From positions 124,001 through 188,000 of the forward strand of contig VKHL01000002.1 in assembly GCA_015146655.1 (NCBI GenBank): a stretch of 64,000 bases of DNA, in the 5' to 3' direction. Below the pieces are notes generated by a model. It was not told where the DNA came from and made no database searches. It worked only from the letters and a program-made list of their open reading frames with translations. Source of the stretch: Ochromonas danica. Its lineage: Eukaryota > Sar > Chrysophyceae > Chromulinales > Chromulinaceae. Shown here one piece after another: positions 12,989 to 23,288 of the stretch. Within the stretch, counting starts at the first letter, position 1. Each line of letters opens with the position of its first letter. Position numbers and translations under genes: made by a program.

Positions 12989-13042
12989 GTTAAGTTAATT
13001 CTCCCCAAGTCATTCAATTCATTCATTCATTCATTCATTCAA
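12989..13042. promoter_or_regulatory. TTAAGTTAA motif and (ATTC)n tract in a divergent promoter
   Basis: GTTAAGTTAATT at 12989-13000 and an (ATTC)6-like run at about 13017-13042 lie between the membrane-protein start (12795) and the ataxin-10 start (13100). Confidence 0.4.
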
Positions 13043-13099
13043 TAGTTTGAATGACTAGTTTGTAGGAAATAGAGTGTTCGTATTATATAACCAGAAGTA

Positions 13100-14728
13100 A
13101 TGAATTGGATTAGCTATCAGCAATCAACACGATTAGAAGAAGGTCGAAAGATGTTAGTAGAGGTGTTGACATCCTCTCTATCTGATCCTCACCATCTTTG
13201 GTCATCATCGTCATCGTCATCATTAGAAACATCATTGTGTTATTGTGATTTCCGTGCTATGCTTCTAACATTTCGTAATCTTTGTATTGAAGAACATGGT
13301 GCTTCTCTTCTTCTTCAACTTGATATTCTTTCTGTTGTAATCTCACTTTGTCAATGGTTAGCACAAAGTCAAACTCTACAACAACAACAACAACAACAAC
13401 AACAGCAACAACAACAGCAACAGCAACAAGATGAGCATTACAGTCATAGTAATAACAGTCATGACAGTGAGGATGTCAGTAGTAGTTTACTATTACCTCA
13501 GACTAGTAATCCTATGCTAACGTTACTCTTTACACAATCGTTAACAATTCAAGAAAAGAAGAATCTTGCCTTAGCTGCTTGTCAATTAGTGGCTAATATG
13601 ACAGTAGGTTGTCACACTGTTCGTGATGTTTTATGTCGACAGAATGGAGATGCACTCACACATCTCTTAGCTGCTGCTGTCGTAACTCAACAACCTACTG
13701 CTGTGGCTATTTGTTGGAATATCCTGTACAACTGTCTATGTTGGAGAGAAGATCAAGGAGAGTCTGATGAGAGGTTGGCAGTGATTTCTTCTTCTCGTCA
13801 ACTCTTATGTCAAGCTTTACTTGCTCTTTGTGATAGCACTTCACTTGTACAGAAGACTAATCTTGTTGAATTAGATGCTAGTGATCCTGCTGTTTTTGAA
13901 TGGACTTTGTTTTGTGTCATGAGGTGGTTTCAAGGAAGAAAAGTGGCAAATATGGTGAAGTTGTTGAGGTCATCAAAATTCCTTCCTACTCAAGAGTTAG
14001 TTATCTTTCTACATGTGCTAACATTAGCTTTTGAAGATGAATCTGCTGTTCGTGATATTTTACTATTGGATGAAAGTCAAACAGAAGTGGGGAATGTTTG
14101 CATTGAGCTCTGTGACATTCTAAGTGGCTTGAATACCAACAAATTTGATGTGGAGGATGAAAGAGAAGCTTTCATGGTAGAGGATCTCCTACAAGCCTTT
14201 ATCACCACAGCTATTCATTTCATATGTTGTATCTTCGTTTATATTCCCGAAGGTCTCCAACAAAAGATTGTGAACCAATCATCCGTTATGGCATTCTGTT
14301 TGGAACGGATTGAAGGCAAAGATGTTGGTAGTTGTAAACGTGAGAGGATTTCTGTGCCACCAACTGAGCGAGATATTGTTCGTTCTTGTCTTCAATTTAT
14401 CAGCAATTTGCTCTATCATTCTTCAGCAGCTCAAGACCAATTCTTTGAATTTGGATTTGCAGAAAGTGGAGTGAGAAGAGGAGTGAATTCTGTACTAAGT
14501 CATTGTGTCACAGACTTTGATAATCCCTTAGCCCGGGAATGGGCCTTACTATCTGTTCGTAATGCATGTGAAGGTCATCAAGGTGTCTGTGAGTATATCA
14601 GCAGCTTGAAGGCTCAGGATGCGGTTGTTGTTGATGACACTCTCGCGGCAGCTGGTATGAAAGTAGTCTTCAACTCTAGCACAGGGAGATTCACAGTACG
14701 TCAAGACCCTCCCACGTCAAGTTCATAA
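13100..14728 (+). CDS. ATXN10: Ataxin-10 homologue, ARM-like repeat protein
   Basis: Intronless frame of 542 residues from the ATG at 13100. It is an all-helical ARM-type protein. The C-terminal ataxin-10 signature is visible: RDIVRSCLQFISNLLYHSS near residue 430, followed by NPLAREWALLSVRNACEGHQ near 480, matching the family pattern of a late helix with REWA-x-x-x-(I/V)RN. Near residue 95 there is a tract of about 17 Gln from mixed CAA/CAG codons, absent from most relatives. In animals ataxin-10 is linked to cytokinesis and to the centrosome/basal body through nephrocystin partners, and its neighbours CEP164 and a NEK kinase fit that setting. Stop codon is 85 bp from the convergent NEK gene. 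Confidence 0.82.
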   Translation: MNWISYQQSTRLEEGRKMLVEVLTSSLSDPHHLWSSSSSSSLETSLCYCDFRAMLLTFRNLCIEEHGASLLLQLDILSVVISLCQWLAQSQTLQQQQQQQQQQQQQQQQQDEHYSHSNNSHDSEDVSSSLLLPQTSNPMLTLLFTQSLTIQEKKNLALAACQLVANMTVGCHTVRDVLCRQNGDALTHLLAAAVVTQQPTAVAICWNILYNCLCWREDQGESDERLAVISSSRQLLCQALLALCDSTSLVQKTNLVELDASDPAVFEWTLFCVMRWFQGRKVANMVKLLRSSKFLPTQELVIFLHVLTLAFEDESAVRDILLLDESQTEVGNVCIELCDILSGLNTNKFDVEDEREAFMVEDLLQAFITTAIHFICCIFVYIPEGLQQKIVNQSSVMAFCLERIEGKDVGSCKRERISVPPTERDIVRSCLQFISNLLYHSSAAQDQFFEFGFAESGVRRGVNSVLSHCVTDFDNPLAREWALLSVRNACEGHQGVCEYISSLKAQDAVVVDDTLAAAGMKVVFNSSTGRFTVRQDPPTSSS

Positions 14729-14813
14729 CTTCGTTAAACACAGCAAACAGTGGATGGTACGATAGAGAAACTATTTACAGCCTAAATATAGTAACCGCTA
14801 CTCCTTTTGCCAA

Positions 14814-17240
14814 CTATTTATGACCTTCACCATTGAGATTGTCGTCATCATCCATAAGGGCTTTGGCAAGCATGCACTGCAGTCCAACCACCTCCACATC
14901 ATCGCCCCCAAGCACTCCTTTCAGTGGCCTGTCTTCATAATCTGCATTCTTACTATCTTGCTTCGACTCATCAAGGATTGCGGCATTGATAGGTTCAGTA
15001 ACATAAAGCATGACTGCAGGGTCATCCTCGACATCATCACTTGCTGCTCGTTCTCCACGAGCACCTTTCCTTCGCAGCGTAACTCCACGCTTTTGTTGTT
15101 CCAACCATACTGCGAGAGTGTCTTCCAGATCGTCATCCACTTCCTCTGAAGCAGCATGATTTTCCAGATTCTGGACCTCACGTACCTCTTCACGCACTTT
15201 CGCTTCACTTTCTGATTTTCCTGATCTGCCATTACCTCCCACTTGAGGAGGTGCATCGATCGCCTTCATAACAGACTCCTTAGCTTCTTCTACTTGTTTC
15301 ATAATGGCCATTAATCGCTGGCGCATCGGACTGGCACCGGCTTGTTCGTTACGACTGGCACCAGCACCACGGCCAACAGGCTTGGCAGGCCTGCGGCGCT
15401 GTTCTCGTAAGCGAGACAAAACCTCTTTGGCTTGGCTGCGCATGTCTAATTGACTCTGTCTCTTGACTTGGATACGATGGAGAACCTCTCCTTCACCCAT
15501 AGTTTCATTCGCTGGATCTTCCTCAATGGGTTGCTGGGATGGAGAGATTCCTTTGGCAGCCAGAATATCACTTGCTTCAACAGGTGGACCCCATCCACGT
15601 CTCTTGGCCGGTGCTACTCCTCCTCCATTGGCAGGAGCAACAGGGGCTGCAGCTGGCGCAACCGAAGCAGAAGACGGAGAGGCACGAGAAGGACCTAAGT
15701 CGATATCAAATGCCACACTCTGTTTGCGGGCTTCCAATCTTCGGCGCTCTTCACGATTCTCTTCGATGGCAGCCTTAAAAGCAGCTTCCTTCATAGCCAA
15801 CTCACGATCTCGCTCTTTCTCCCGTTGCGCCCGCAATTGAGCAATACGAACTTGAGGATCCATCGCCATCGTGACCTGCTGCTCTGATTGAGCAGTATTC
15901 GCGGAAGAACTTGCAGGAGTTGTGACCTCTCTGCCTTGCGCCTCTACCTTTGCCTTAACAGCCTGAGCGGCAGCCCGATTGTTAAAGTACTCCCTTCGCG
16001 CGGCACTTTCATAGCTGTTGTTTCCTTGAGGAGTGGCCTGTACGACCATCTGACCAGTTGGCCGAGATGATTGTTGACGACGATCTTGTACCTCTGCCAA
16101 TGGACGTGACTGTAGTTGATGCGGTGCATTGGAAAGAGCAGGACGAGGTTGTACAACCTGATGTGACGAGGGAGGTCGATTAGGAGAGATTGCACGACCT
16201 GATGGAGCAGGTCTTTGAAAAGGATTAACAGATCCTTGAACCTTAGCTCTAGCCTCTTCCCGAAAGCGACGCAATTGTTCTCTGACTTCTTCCCTTCTCT
16301 TGTCTTGATTTTGTGCTGAAAGAATAGGAGGAGCCACAGGGACAGCTGCTGTTGGAGGCTTATTGTCTCTTTCTATCACTTCTTCCACTCCTCCTTTGCC
16401 TGATTTCAAAGTATAAGATAGCAATCGACTGATATGATCCTTGATGAAATCACTTCTTACAATCTCTTGCAAGGATGGTCTATCTTCTGGTCGTTTACTA
16501 AGTAATGTACGACAGAGTGCACAAAGTTGTGTACTATAAATCTTATCAATCTTACTATAATCCGCTTCTGCTGATACAATCCGATGAACTAAAGCTGGTA
16601 AAGAAGTTGCTTGGAAAGGCATTTCTAATGCTAGTAACTCATACAGAATAACACCAAGTGACCAAACATCACTTTGACGACCATAAGGTCTTGACTCACA
16701 TATCTCTGGACTAAGATAATAAGGTGTACCAATTTGTGTTCTTGCTTGATCATCTGAAGCATCTAATACTTTAGCAATACCAAAATCACCTAATTTTACC
16801 ATACCTTTTTGTGTTAAGAAGATATTTTGTGATTTTAAATCACGATGTAAGATATTCGCATTATGAACATGACGTAATGCAAGACAAATTTGTACAAAGA
16901 TACGCATAACTTCTTCTTCTGTCCAATATTTCTTTTCTGTTTTTCTCTTTTGTACTGCTGATGAAAGATCACCACCATCAGCAAATTCCATAACAATATA
17001 AAGTTTAGAATCTTCAACAAAACTTTCAATATAGGTAGTAATATTTGAATGATTCATTTGATGTAAAACTTCTGCTTCATTTTTTGCAGCTTGTTGTTCT
17101 GCTGGTTTGAGATGTCCGATAACAATTTCTTTTATGACAAACTTTTGTGCTGGATCAGCACGTAATTCAACTAAAATAGCTGCACCATAGGAACCTTTAC
17201 CAAGATATTTAATCTTACGATATTTCTTTAAGGATGACAT
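14814..17240 (-). CDS. NIMA-related protein kinase, NEK1-like
   Basis: Intronless, 808 residues. The kinase domain spans residues 1-275: glycine loop LGKGSYGAA, catalytic Lys in FVIKEI, HRDLKSQNIFL catalytic loop, DFG in KLGDFGIAK, and GTPYYLSPE at the activation-segment end. The pattern (SSAVQKRK after the hinge, IAKVL after DFG) is that of the NEK1/NEK5/NEK3 group. The tail holds an Ala/Pro-rich linker and basic coiled coil (RIAQLRAQREKERDRE), and ends with an acidic segment with EDTLAVWLEQQKRGV. NEK1 relatives act in cilium stability, centrosome function and DNA-damage signalling. All key catalytic residues are present, so the kinase should be active. GC is higher in the tail-coding part than in the kinase part. 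Confidence 0.92.
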   Translation of the reverse strand: MSSLKKYRKIKYLGKGSYGAAILVELRADPAQKFVIKEIVIGHLKPAEQQAAKNEAEVLHQMNHSNITTYIESFVEDSKLYIVMEFADGGDLSSAVQKRKTEKKYWTEEEVMRIFVQICLALRHVHNANILHRDLKSQNIFLTQKGMVKLGDFGIAKVLDASDDQARTQIGTPYYLSPEICESRPYGRQSDVWSLGVILYELLALEMPFQATSLPALVHRIVSAEADYSKIDKIYSTQLCALCRTLLSKRPEDRPSLQEIVRSDFIKDHISRLLSYTLKSGKGGVEEVIERDNKPPTAAVPVAPPILSAQNQDKRREEVREQLRRFREEARAKVQGSVNPFQRPAPSGRAISPNRPPSSHQVVQPRPALSNAPHQLQSRPLAEVQDRRQQSSRPTGQMVVQATPQGNNSYESAARREYFNNRAAAQAVKAKVEAQGREVTTPASSSANTAQSEQQVTMAMDPQVRIAQLRAQREKERDRELAMKEAAFKAAIEENREERRRLEARKQSVAFDIDLGPSRASPSSASVAPAAAPVAPANGGGVAPAKRRGWGPPVEASDILAAKGISPSQQPIEEDPANETMGEGEVLHRIQVKRQSQLDMRSQAKEVLSRLREQRRRPAKPVGRGAGASRNEQAGASPMRQRLMAIMKQVEEAKESVMKAIDAPPQVGGNGRSGKSESEAKVREEVREVQNLENHAASEEVDDDLEDTLAVWLEQQKRGVTLRRKGARGERAASDDVEDDPAVMLYVTEPINAAILDESKQDSKNADYEDRPLKGVLGGDDVEVVGLQCMLAKALMDDDDNLNGEGHK

Positions 17241-17802
17241 TATCTAACTAGGAGAGATCTCTCTCCATAACCTAGTCTAATGGTATTAGAAATAGTATTA
17301 GTCTTTCTAGTCTTCTTTGGTTCTTCTAAAAATTAATTTTGTTTCAAGTCAGTCTGCTAGGTCCAGTTACTTGTTTTCTTGTCGTTGTTGTTGTTGTTGT
17401 TGTTATTGTTATTGTTGTTGTTGATGTGATGGTTGTTGTTGTTGTTGTTGTTGGCAGAGTGACTGTTGACGATCATCCAGCAGAGGCCAGATATTTGGAT
17501 ATCTGGAGCTTTAGATGACTCAGACAACAAACTTAGAGTCTAGATGACTGTTGTTGTTGTTGTTGTTCCATTCACTTTCATATGATCCTCTGAAGGCCGT
17601 GTTGTCCTAGTTTCCAGCTAATGACTTCACAAGTGTCCGATAAAAATATTTAAGAAACACTGTGGAATTAACGATGATCTCTGATCAGCACAATCCGCTG
17701 CTATCCCACGCAAATATAATCTTCACCACGCAAATCTTCACCACGCATCACAATAATATGTTGTACGTTGTTGGGGATGAGATGAAGTATGAGATGAAGT
17801 GG
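17241..17802. other. Intergenic with GTT-rich tracts
   Basis: Divergent promoter region of the NEK gene and the next gene. It holds several (GTT)n runs at about 17383-17450 and 17546-17564. A GTG-headed upstream extension of the next gene exists but has no conserved look. Confidence 0.5.
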
Positions 17803-18372
17803 ATGAAGACTTTCTCCTGGTTCTGTTTATTCTTTTTACTACATTTTACTGAATGCTCTAAATTACTCCAATGGTCTATTCCAAGATGGATAAGACATTC
17901 TTCCATTGCCATCTCAACCTTTGTTTTGACTGCTCCTCATTCACCCAGTCAAGCAGTCATTGAAGATGTTGCCATAGTGAGACGATTCCATCAAGCTCAA
18001 GAAGAGTTAGAAGTATTAGATAAAGATTGGGATAAGATTGTCAATGGAGATGGTGATAATATTCGTAGACGACTAGGCACTGTCTATCGTACAGATGGTG
18101 CAAAATGTGATCGTGCTTTATGCAGTTTTACACTCTTTGTGGAGAAAGTTGCCAGAGGTCATGCTGATAACTTAGACATTGTAGCTTATGAGGAGGAATC
18201 ACGTAGTCTACTTGATGCACTCAATCAGGCTGACTACCTTGCCTATAGTTCCATTTTCTCTGATTATGGCAATGGAGGCCACGGAGAGAATTGGATTGGC
18301 GATTCTCATGTACAAGTTAAGCGAGCCCTCTCGCTAATGCACAAAGTCATTGCTATCATAGAGGCTCCTTGA
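17803..18372 (+). CDS. Small signal-bearing protein, possibly lumenal (unassigned)
   Basis: I choose the ATG at 17803 because it starts a clear signal peptide (MKTFSWFCLFFLLHFTEC); in-frame ATGs at 17782 and 17794 are alternatives. The product is about 189 residues. After the signal comes a basic stretch (IPRWIRHSS), a second hydrophobic segment (IAISTFVLTAPHSPSQA) and a helical domain with the motif NGDGDNIRRRLGTVY. The two-step leader would suit transport through a secondary-plastid membrane and then into the thylakoid lumen. From memory the GDGDNxRRxLGTV motif occurs in small lumenal-type proteins of diatoms and other algae, but I cannot verify that. ER or secreted location is the alternative. 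No enzyme motif is seen. Confidence 0.65.
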   Translation: MKTFSWFCLFFLLHFTECSKLLQWSIPRWIRHSSIAISTFVLTAPHSPSQAVIEDVAIVRRFHQAQEELEVLDKDWDKIVNGDGDNIRRRLGTVYRTDGAKCDRALCSFTLFVEKVARGHADNLDIVAYEEESRSLLDALNQADYLAYSSIFSDYGNGGHGENWIGDSHVQVKRALSLMHKVIAIIEAP

Positions 18373-19149
18373 CATGGTCTTCCATCTTTGTTTTGGCTCA
18401 GTCCAGAGCAGCAGCTATTACGATGTTGAAATTAACGTAAGACATAATCTTAGGGATTATCTTTTCCTTGTCTTTCTTGCCAGTACATGGTGTAATGATA
18501 GTATCTGTGCTATGATGAGACAATAGAAGATCAATTGATTTTTGATGTCTTCACAGTAAAGCTAAACAATTGCTCTTCACTTTATCCTCTTGTTGATGAT
18601 CTTGTGGCATTGATAGAATTAAATGAAATCATTAATGACCGGAAGCTTTTAGATCTCATTGAGAAGTGTATATAACATTTACATTGATTACAACCAATTC
18701 ATAGGTTATGTGAATTTATATTAGGGTATATTAAACTATATAGCTTAGGGCAATAGAAGGCAAAGGCAATGGATCGAGTGGGTTTACATAGTCTACCTTC
18801 TTCTTTAAAACAATAGAAGATTCCACAAGATAGAATTATGCTTTCTGTTAGACTACATGGAATTCATACCTTTTAGCACGGTCGGAGTTTTGTCCACTGT
18901 TTGCTGTGTGTGCCACAGCACTGTGTCCCCAAAAAACGGGTTTTCCTCATGAAACACAAGCGAAAATCCACCGCGCGGCAGTGTGTGTCTGCCTCGCGTT
19001 CGTCTTGTTGCCAAGCAAGCCAAGCACTCACCCAACACTGACTTGACAGGGGAACGATTAGATTGCTGCCATCCTTGCTATCAATCTTGCTCTCTTTCAC
19101 TTATTCTCTCTCTTTTCTTATCCTTTTTCTCTAGTCTTATAGGAGGAAG
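18373..19149. other. Intergenic, 777 bp
   Basis: 3' flank of the small secreted-protein gene and 5' flank of the MYND gene. The last 200 bp are richer in GC (CCGCGCGGCAG near 18971) than the rest. No gene or RNA is supported. Confidence 0.45.
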
Positions 19150-20865
19150 ATGAGTCAAAGTGGTGGAGATAGTCCAACTTCTTCTACCCAACAACCTTGT
19201 GCTAATCCTACTTGCAAACAACCAGGTCAAAAGAAATGCTCTGGTTGTTCTAAAGTTTTCTATTGTAGTGTAGATTGCCAGAAGAAGCATTGGACTGAGC
19301 ATAAGTCACAATGCAAAGCTAATTCTCCTTCCCCTAATACCACTTCCTCGTCCTCTTCTTCTTCATCCTCTTCCTCAACCACGACAGATGATCTACAAGC
19401 TAAACTCGCTCAAGAAAAAGCAGAGATTCAGAAGAAGTTTAACAGCGGTGACTTGGAAGGTGCTATTCAGAAATCAGAAGAAGTCATTCAGTTAGCCAAA
19501 CGTTTGCCATCTCTGCAAAGTCAAGTGGAGATTACTCAACTGTATGCTCGCATGTCTTCAGCCTTCTTACATCTCAATAAGAACAGTGAAGCAGAGCAAG
19601 CTGCTGCCTCAGGAGAGCTCTTTGCACAGCTTGCTGTGACAGAACGACCAGGACAGGGACAAGCGATTGAGTTACTAACAATCGCATTAACCACCAAAGT
19701 CTTTGCTTTGTTAGCTAACAATAAGGTCAATGAAGCAGAAGAAACGGCTCAACAAGCATTAAGTCATGCTGAGTCTATCTTTCAAAAGAGTGACCCACGC
19801 CTACACAAAACCTTACGTTGCTTGGCCATGGTCTACGACAGGAAAGGTGAAGTGGCCAATGCAGAAAAAGCATTTTTCCGAGCTTATACCATTCTGAGTA
19901 TCTCAGTGGGAGTACAAGTGACGGAAGCACAGTTACTTGCAGAAGATCTTGTCAATCTCTTCTTACGCCATAACGACTTGGAAAAGGCTGAACTGTATGC
20001 TCGCAAGACATACAAGGGATTAATCGAGAAGAACTTGACCGGCCGAGAGTTAGTTTTTGTTGCTGAAGCTGCATCTCGTCTTGCAAGTGTACTAGTTCGT
20101 ATGCAAAAGTATGAAGAAGCTGAACCATTTGTTCAAGAAGCACTAACCATCCGTGAAGAGAAGTTGCAACCTCCCCATCCGTTATTAATTGCATATTCTC
20201 TTTCTCAGTTGGCTGGTGTGCGTGAGGCTATGGGAAAAGTTGATCAAGAAGTAGAAGCACTCTTACTTCGTGCAGTTGATCTCTTTGCACGTGTGAAAGG
20301 ATCAACTAGTCAAGAAGTTATGAACACCTTGGGTCAGTTGCGTAGTGTACGCAGCAAGCTGCAAGGTAAGGATGTCGAAGTTGATGAGGTGGACGATGGT
20401 GCACAGGAGGAGAAAGGAAGCAACGAGCAACGGCCGATTCGTTCTCCTTCTCCCCGCAGTCCCGCGCCATTGCTGAGTGGAGCAATTGGAGAAGCCGAAC
20501 GTCGACTGATGCAACGACTTCCGCCAGATGATGCAATCAGTCGCATGGGATTGGCTAACTCTTTCTATGACCAAGGCAAGTTCAACGCTGCTGAGATGAT
20601 GCTCGTACAAGCTCTGCAGATCTTTGAAAAGACTCAAGAAAGTGCAAGCAATATTGCAGCAGCTAAGCAAAACTTATCTGTCGTACGAAATAATCGTATC
20701 CAACAGCTTTGGACAGAAGTGATCACTGAGGAGGTCCATTTCCAAGCTGAGGAAGAAGAAGAGAGGAGGAAAGGAGGAGAAACAACTCTCTCTGCTGAGG
20801 AAGAGGCCTTTCTCGCATCCATCTCTGAACCTACTCCTCCTTCCTCTTCTTGCGCCATTTGCTAG
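19150..20865 (+). CDS. MYND zinc-finger and TPR-repeat protein
   Basis: Intronless, 571 residues. A MYND finger occupies residues 17-55: CANPTCKQPG, then KKCSGCSKVFYC, then DCQKKHWTEHKSQC, giving all eight zinc ligands (C, C, C, C, C, C, H, C). After a Ser/Thr tract, residues 80-420 form tetratricopeptide-like helices of about 42 residues in the kinesin-light-chain style (AEETAQQALSHAESIF, NAEKAFFRAYTIL, EAEPFVQEALTIREEKL). A further TPR pair (LANSFYDQGKFNAAEMMLVQ) lies near 480. MYND fingers bind proline-rich peptides and TPRs bind partner tails, so this is a protein-interaction adaptor; no SET domain is present. The tail is acidic and ends in CAIC. Convergent with EMG1, stops 138 bp apart. 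Confidence 0.88.
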   Translation: MSQSGGDSPTSSTQQPCANPTCKQPGQKKCSGCSKVFYCSVDCQKKHWTEHKSQCKANSPSPNTTSSSSSSSSSSSTTTDDLQAKLAQEKAEIQKKFNSGDLEGAIQKSEEVIQLAKRLPSLQSQVEITQLYARMSSAFLHLNKNSEAEQAAASGELFAQLAVTERPGQGQAIELLTIALTTKVFALLANNKVNEAEETAQQALSHAESIFQKSDPRLHKTLRCLAMVYDRKGEVANAEKAFFRAYTILSISVGVQVTEAQLLAEDLVNLFLRHNDLEKAELYARKTYKGLIEKNLTGRELVFVAEAASRLASVLVRMQKYEEAEPFVQEALTIREEKLQPPHPLLIAYSLSQLAGVREAMGKVDQEVEALLLRAVDLFARVKGSTSQEVMNTLGQLRSVRSKLQGKDVEVDEVDDGAQEEKGSNEQRPIRSPSPRSPAPLLSGAIGEAERRLMQRLPPDDAISRMGLANSFYDQGKFNAAEMMLVQALQIFEKTQESASNIAAAKQNLSVVRNNRIQQLWTEVITEEVHFQAEEEEERRKGGETTLSAEEEAFLASISEPTPPSSSCAIC

Positions 20866-21003
20866 ACTTGTTGGAACTGACTTCTCTTTCTCTTCTCCAG
20901 AGCAGAGGTAGTATATATCGAGAAGTGAGATTGCTTGGCGTAATGCTTATTCTTTACACTTTCTCTCGCTTTCTATTTGATTTCTTCTCATCGTGGGGGG
21001 AGT

Positions 21004-22047
21004 TTACACGATGCGATGGACTGCCTCAAGAGATCCCAACACACGATTGATAGCCACGACACCACTGAGAGGATACTCTGAGATAGAGACCATCTCCTCG
21101 ATCTGTAAAGCCCAACACAGTTAATGAAACATTAAATGACAATGAAAGCATAGGGATGAAAACTTACATAGGGATGACTATCCATGCTAATTCCTCGAGA
21201 AGCCTGTGCACCAAAGATCAAAATAATTGGTTTATCCTTTGGCATCTTCTGAGCCCAGGCTGTGGGACTAACTAGCTTGCCTTGGTGAGAGAATCCTACC
21301 ATAGCACAACACAGACAGAGATCAATCATTACCCATACTATTACTATTGTGCGCTTATCTCTCACCTATACACTTTGCTCCAGCAGGTAAATGTCTAGTA
21401 ATAGGATTCTTTACTACTTTTAATAACATATCTTTTCCATCAGCTGAACGAATTTTTAATCGATGTAATAACTGTACCATTAAGCCAGAAAATCGTTTAA
21501 AAGTTCTTGGAATTCTTGTCTTATTACTCACTTCAAAAATTACATTTTTCTCAGTGCGTACCAATACTTTGACTTTGCCTGCTTTATTCAAAGGACTATC
21601 TAACACTGCCATGAGTTCTTGATGGATAATATCAGGTCTAGCATCAGCTGGATTCTTCTTAAATTTACGTAATAATCCCATATGATCATCACAGTTTAAT
21701 AATTGAAAATCACCTTTCTTTGTCTTCACTGTTTCAAGTGATGCTAAATCTAATACAATAGTGATGAGAGACGTGTTGTTAGATGATGAACTGTCTTCTT
21801 CTTCCTCCTCTGCGACTACTACTTCTGATTCCTCTCCTTTCAATACAATCTCTCCCTCTTCATCATCACTGTCGTCATCATCACTGTCGTCATTATCGTC
21901 ATCATTGACATCGGAATTGTTTTCACTCTCATCTTCAGAGACATCCTCTACAACTTCTTCCTTCTTCTTTAATAATGGCTTAGACACCTTTTGTTTTGGG
22001 TTAGCCACCTTATTAGGTGCCACTCTCTTCTTATTCGTCACCACCAT
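21004..22047 (-). CDS. EMG1: EMG1/NEP1 18S rRNA pseudouridine N1-methyltransferase
   Basis: Three exons (21366-22047, 21168-21295, 21004-21102) join in frame to 302 residues. I take the first ATG at 22047; the frame is open further upstream but without ATG. After a Lys- and Asp/Glu-rich extension of about 85 residues comes the SPOUT-type methyltransferase: [58 protein letters not shown] and [15 protein letters not shown]. The C-terminus carries FGAQASRG, where other members have GAFAHG, and [19 protein letters not shown]. The enzyme methylates a pseudouridine in the small-subunit rRNA and helps 40S assembly in the nucleolus. Convergent with the MYND gene; divergent from the SNARE gene. Confidence 0.93.
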
Positions 22048-22111
22048 TTCTTTGCCTTTCACTGATGGCTTGGCTGATGATGTTGCCCATGCGTTTTTGA
22101 CAGACAAAACA

Positions 22112-22205
22112 ACGCGTTTCTCACATCCCCCACGCAAAAAATAATAACCAGATGTTGTTGTGTGTGAAAGGAACAAACGCGTTTCTTATCCCCCGCGCAT
22201 ATAAC
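22112..22205. promoter_or_regulatory. Two direct ACGCGTTTCT...CCCC-CGC modules
   Basis: ACGCGTTTCT at 22112-22121 and again at 22177-22186, each followed within 6-9 bases by CCCC and CGC. They lie in the divergent interval between the EMG1 start (22047) and the SNARE start (22309). The core equals the MluI cell-cycle box. Role inferred. Confidence 0.4.
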
Positions 22206-22308
22206 AAGGAAGCTCTCTGCTGCTCTGATGAAAGAAACAATAACTGTTGAATTCCAACTAATTGGTCATTGATTGACACTGAACCTTATTTTTTATTTTA
22301 TTAGTGAA

Positions 22309-22828
22309 ATGGAACGTCCTTCATATTATGGTGCACCACCAGCAAAAGAGAAACGTCGTGGATTATTTCTCAATCCTCATGGTCCAACACCATCACAACA
22401 ACAACCAATGTCACAAACAATAACCACTCAACAGAGAGAAGAACAAGGATCAGAACTTGTACCCTTATTAGAAGCTACTCTTAGAAATGCTAAGTTTACT
22501 GAAGATGTTGCAAATGCTACTTTAGATGTCTTAGAAAGACAAGGAGAAAGCATTGATTCCTCCATCAATAAGGTAATGCAGTATATAGACTAGCTATCGT
22601 ATGATTATCACATGTCGTAATAGAGATGCTGATATGTTGGTTGATGGACTTGTATAGGTTGGAGAAACAAAGACGATCATGTCTCAAGCAAAGGGTTTTG
22701 TTCATGAATTGCGTAGTAAAATGTCAAATCGTAAGATCTGTCTGTGGTCCATGCTGATCCTCTTAACTCTGGCAAACATTGCTCTCTTTCTGAGACTAGC
22801 CACAAACCATGGCCATCTCTTTGGCTAA
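22309..22828 (+). CDS. Small tail-anchored SNARE protein (Q-SNARE, Vti1/Bet1-like size)
   Basis: Two exons (22309-22572, 22658-22828) join in frame to 144 residues. A Gly/Pro/Gln-rich N-terminus of about 40 residues is followed by a heptad SNARE helix (residues about 60-120: LERQGESIDSSINKVGETK, then TIMSQAKGFVHELRSKM), with Gln at the expected zero-layer position. The chain ends in one membrane anchor, ICLWSMLILLTLANIALFLRL, with 8 residues beyond. That is the standard architecture of a tail-anchored Q-SNARE driving fusion in ER-Golgi or endosomal traffic. The exact class (Qb versus Qc) cannot be decided by eye. Confidence 0.82.
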
Positions 22829-23288
22829 TGGGTTTCGGTCTCCTGTTCCATCATCAGAGGCATTGTTTCCTCAATATTCCCTTTACCAAAAGAAACAGGT
22901 CAATCAAACAGTAAAACCTCCAACGTTAGAATAGCATAGAAAAGCGATATAGCAGCAAAAAGATCCTTCGACGTCACCGCACGCGGAAACAGGCGCGATG
23001 ACTAGCAAAGATATGAAACCAAGAGGAGAAGGAACAGCAATTTGTGACGACGATGATGAGGAAGTCCTTCTCTGCTGGTGACAGTGTCTTGCAGAATGGA
23101 TAACATATTTTTGGTCATCAAAGGGTATAGTGTTGGATGATTTCATTCCTCTCTACCAGACCTTCCCCCAATTAAACAAGGTCCTTCAGATTAAATTGTA
23201 TTAGACGAAGAGGGACAAAAGTAGAAACTATAAACAAAAATATACATAGAGAGAGGAAGAAGGTCATACAACTTCGAGTCAGTGTTGC
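22829..23288. other. Convergent intergenic; possible extra coding exon
   Basis: Lies between the SNARE and phosphatase stops. An acceptor-like GATATAG near 22953 is followed by an open stretch ending at a TGA near 23076 with codons for MTSKDMKPRGEGTAICDDDD and EEVLLCW. It may be a 3' exon of an alternative transcript or nothing. Confidence 0.25.

Noticed and set aside
17383-17450. GTT-rich tract as a coding poly-Val/Leu/Cys region
   Set aside because: No frame joins it to a neighbouring gene, and similar tracts elsewhere are promoter low-complexity sequence.
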